DNA of 6,887 nucleotides from contig SKLD01000446.1 in assembly GCA_007123395.1 (NCBI GenBank), positions 1 to 6,887 on the forward strand, read 5' to 3'. Numbering within the stretch: position 1 is the stretch's first letter; every line of letters starts with the position of its first letter. The DNA is from Opitutales bacterium (lineage in GTDB: Bacteria; Verrucomicrobiota; Verrucomicrobiia; Opitutales; Oceanipulchritudinaceae). A program made the translations under genes and the position numbers. Under the pieces are notes generated by a model. That model was not told where the DNA came from. It did no database searches and was given only the letters and a program-made list of their open reading frames with translations. This document shows, one piece after another, positions 6,109 through 6,887 of this stretch.

Positions 6109-6887
6109 ATGATCACAGACCCCGCTAACAATGGCGCCCCCGGCGCGGCGACGGAGAATCTCCTTGAGATCGACGACGTAACGATGCACTTCCCCATCCG
6201 GGGCGGTGTCTTCATGCGCACGCAAAAAGTGTGCAAGGCAGTCGACGGCGTGAGCGTAGCCATCCGCAAGGGGGAGACACTCGGCCTCGTGGGCGAGTCC
6301 GGTTGCGGCAAGTCGACCCTCGGCAAATGCATCGTGCGGCTGCACACGCCCACGGACGGCAGCATCCGCTTCGACGGGCAGGAGATCACCAGCCTCGGCC
6401 GCCGCGCCCTCAAGCCCTACCGCCGCGACATTCAGATGATCTTCCAGGATCCCGCCGAGTCGCTCAATGCCCGCCACACCGTCGGCAACATCCTCGAAGA
6501 ACCGTTTGTCATCCACAAAATCGGCAACGCCCGCGAGCGCGCCGAGCGCGTCGCCGATCTGCTCAACCGCGTGGGGCTCTCGCCCGACGCCGCCAACCGC
6601 TTCCCCTTCGAGTTTTCCGGCGGTCAGCGCCAGCGCATCGGTATCGCCCGCTCCATTGCCCTCAATCCGCGCCTCGTCGTCTGCGACGAACCCGTCTCGG
6701 CCCTCGACGTCTCCGTGCAGAGCGCCATCCTCAACCTCCTTCTCGACCTGCAGAAGGAACTCGGCCTCGCCTACCTCTTCATCGCCCACGACCTCAGCGT
6801 CGTGAAACACATCAGCGACCGCATCGCCGTCATGTATTTGGGCAAAATCGTTGAACTCGCCCCCGCCGACGAACTCTTCGCCAATCC
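6109..6887 (+). CDS. oppF: Peptide ABC transporter ATPase, OppF type (3'-truncated by window end)
   Basis: This is the second ATPase of the importer. The reading frame is open from ATG 6109 to the window end, giving 259 residues with no stop, so the C-terminus is missing. OppF-type features are LLEIDDVTMHFPIRGGVF (19-36, where the F-type P-[IV]-x-x-G-x-F follows the first strand), Walker A GESGCGKS (62-69), Q-loop Q113 in IFQDP, SLNARHTVG (118-126), signature FSGGQRQR (169-176), Walker B LVVCDEP (189-195), D-loop SALD (197-200) and H-loop H227 in IAHD. It should form the ATPase pair with OppD beneath the two permeases and matches the C-terminal half of E. coli YejF. It starts 25 nt after the toxin stop. 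If there is no local promoter, its expression depends on transcription through the toxin-antitoxin genes. Confidence 0.9.
   Translation, partial: MITDPANNGAPGAATENLLEIDDVTMHFPIRGGVFMRTQKVCKAVDGVSVAIRKGETLGLVGESGCGKSTLGKCIVRLHTPTDGSIRFDGQEITSLGRRALKPYRRDIQMIFQDPAESLNARHTVGNILEEPFVIHKIGNARERAERVADLLNRVGLSPDAANRFPFEFSGGQRQRIGIARSIALNPRLVVCDEPVSALDVSVQSAILNLLLDLQKELGLAYLFIAHDLSVVKHISDRIAVMYLGKIVELAPADELFAN

Noticed and set aside
5809..6810. 333-codon open frame on the - strand opposite the toxin and OppF genes
   Set aside because: It spans two unrelated + strand genes, has no recognisable motif, and is explained by codon bias of the real genes.
6231..6854. Arginine/proline-rich + strand open frames (6231-6854 and 6467-6805)
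   Set aside because: These are shifted-frame readings of the OppF-type ATPase, whose true frame (from 6109) runs open to the window edge with all ABC motifs.

Overview
The window holds most of one ABC importer operon, all on the + strand. Its permeases resemble the YejB and YejE subunits of the Yej peptide transporter (known in E. coli as a peptide and microcin C importer). A two-gene toxin-antitoxin (TA) cassette sits inside the operon. The host looks like a GC-rich, Gram-negative (diderm) bacterium. The transporter genes are visibly GC-rich, the solute-binding protein has a lipoprotein signal, and almost no start codon has a usable Shine-Dalgarno (SD) sequence. That combination would fit Verrucomicrobiota (Opitutae-like) or a similar phylum, but this placement is a guess and not shown by the sequence.

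Layout: positions 1-168 are a non-coding tandem repeat array. A 14-bp GC-rich direct repeat recurs every 53-54 bp, and the spacers between copies carry palindromes centred on GAAGCTTC. Positions 169-349 are an upstream leader with a short direct repeat and an inverted repeat but no convincing promoter. Then follow yejB-like permease (350-1363), yejE-like permease (1372-2415), yejA-like binding lipoprotein (2412-4487), OppD-type ATPase (4515-5522), antitoxin (5560-5784), ParE/RelE toxin (5781-6083), and OppF-type ATPase (6109 to beyond the window end).

How the genes work together: the lipoprotein captures peptides in the periplasm and delivers them to a channel made of the two permeases. The two ATPases power import from the cytoplasmic side. 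In E. coli the two ATPase domains are fused in YejF and the binding protein gene comes first. Here the ATPases are separate, the binding protein gene is third, and the TA pair, clearly more AT-rich, lies between the two ATPase genes. The tight spacing of the transporter genes (8-nt gap, 4-nt overlap, 27-nt gap) indicates one transcript. The TA cassette and the last ATPase are probably read from the same transcript unless the TA pair has its own promoter.

I see no wholly new system. The points most worth following are the TA cassette inside the transporter operon, the upstream repeat array, the general lack of SD sequences, the loss of cysteines in the OppD C-terminal motif, and the enlarged, lipidated binding protein.
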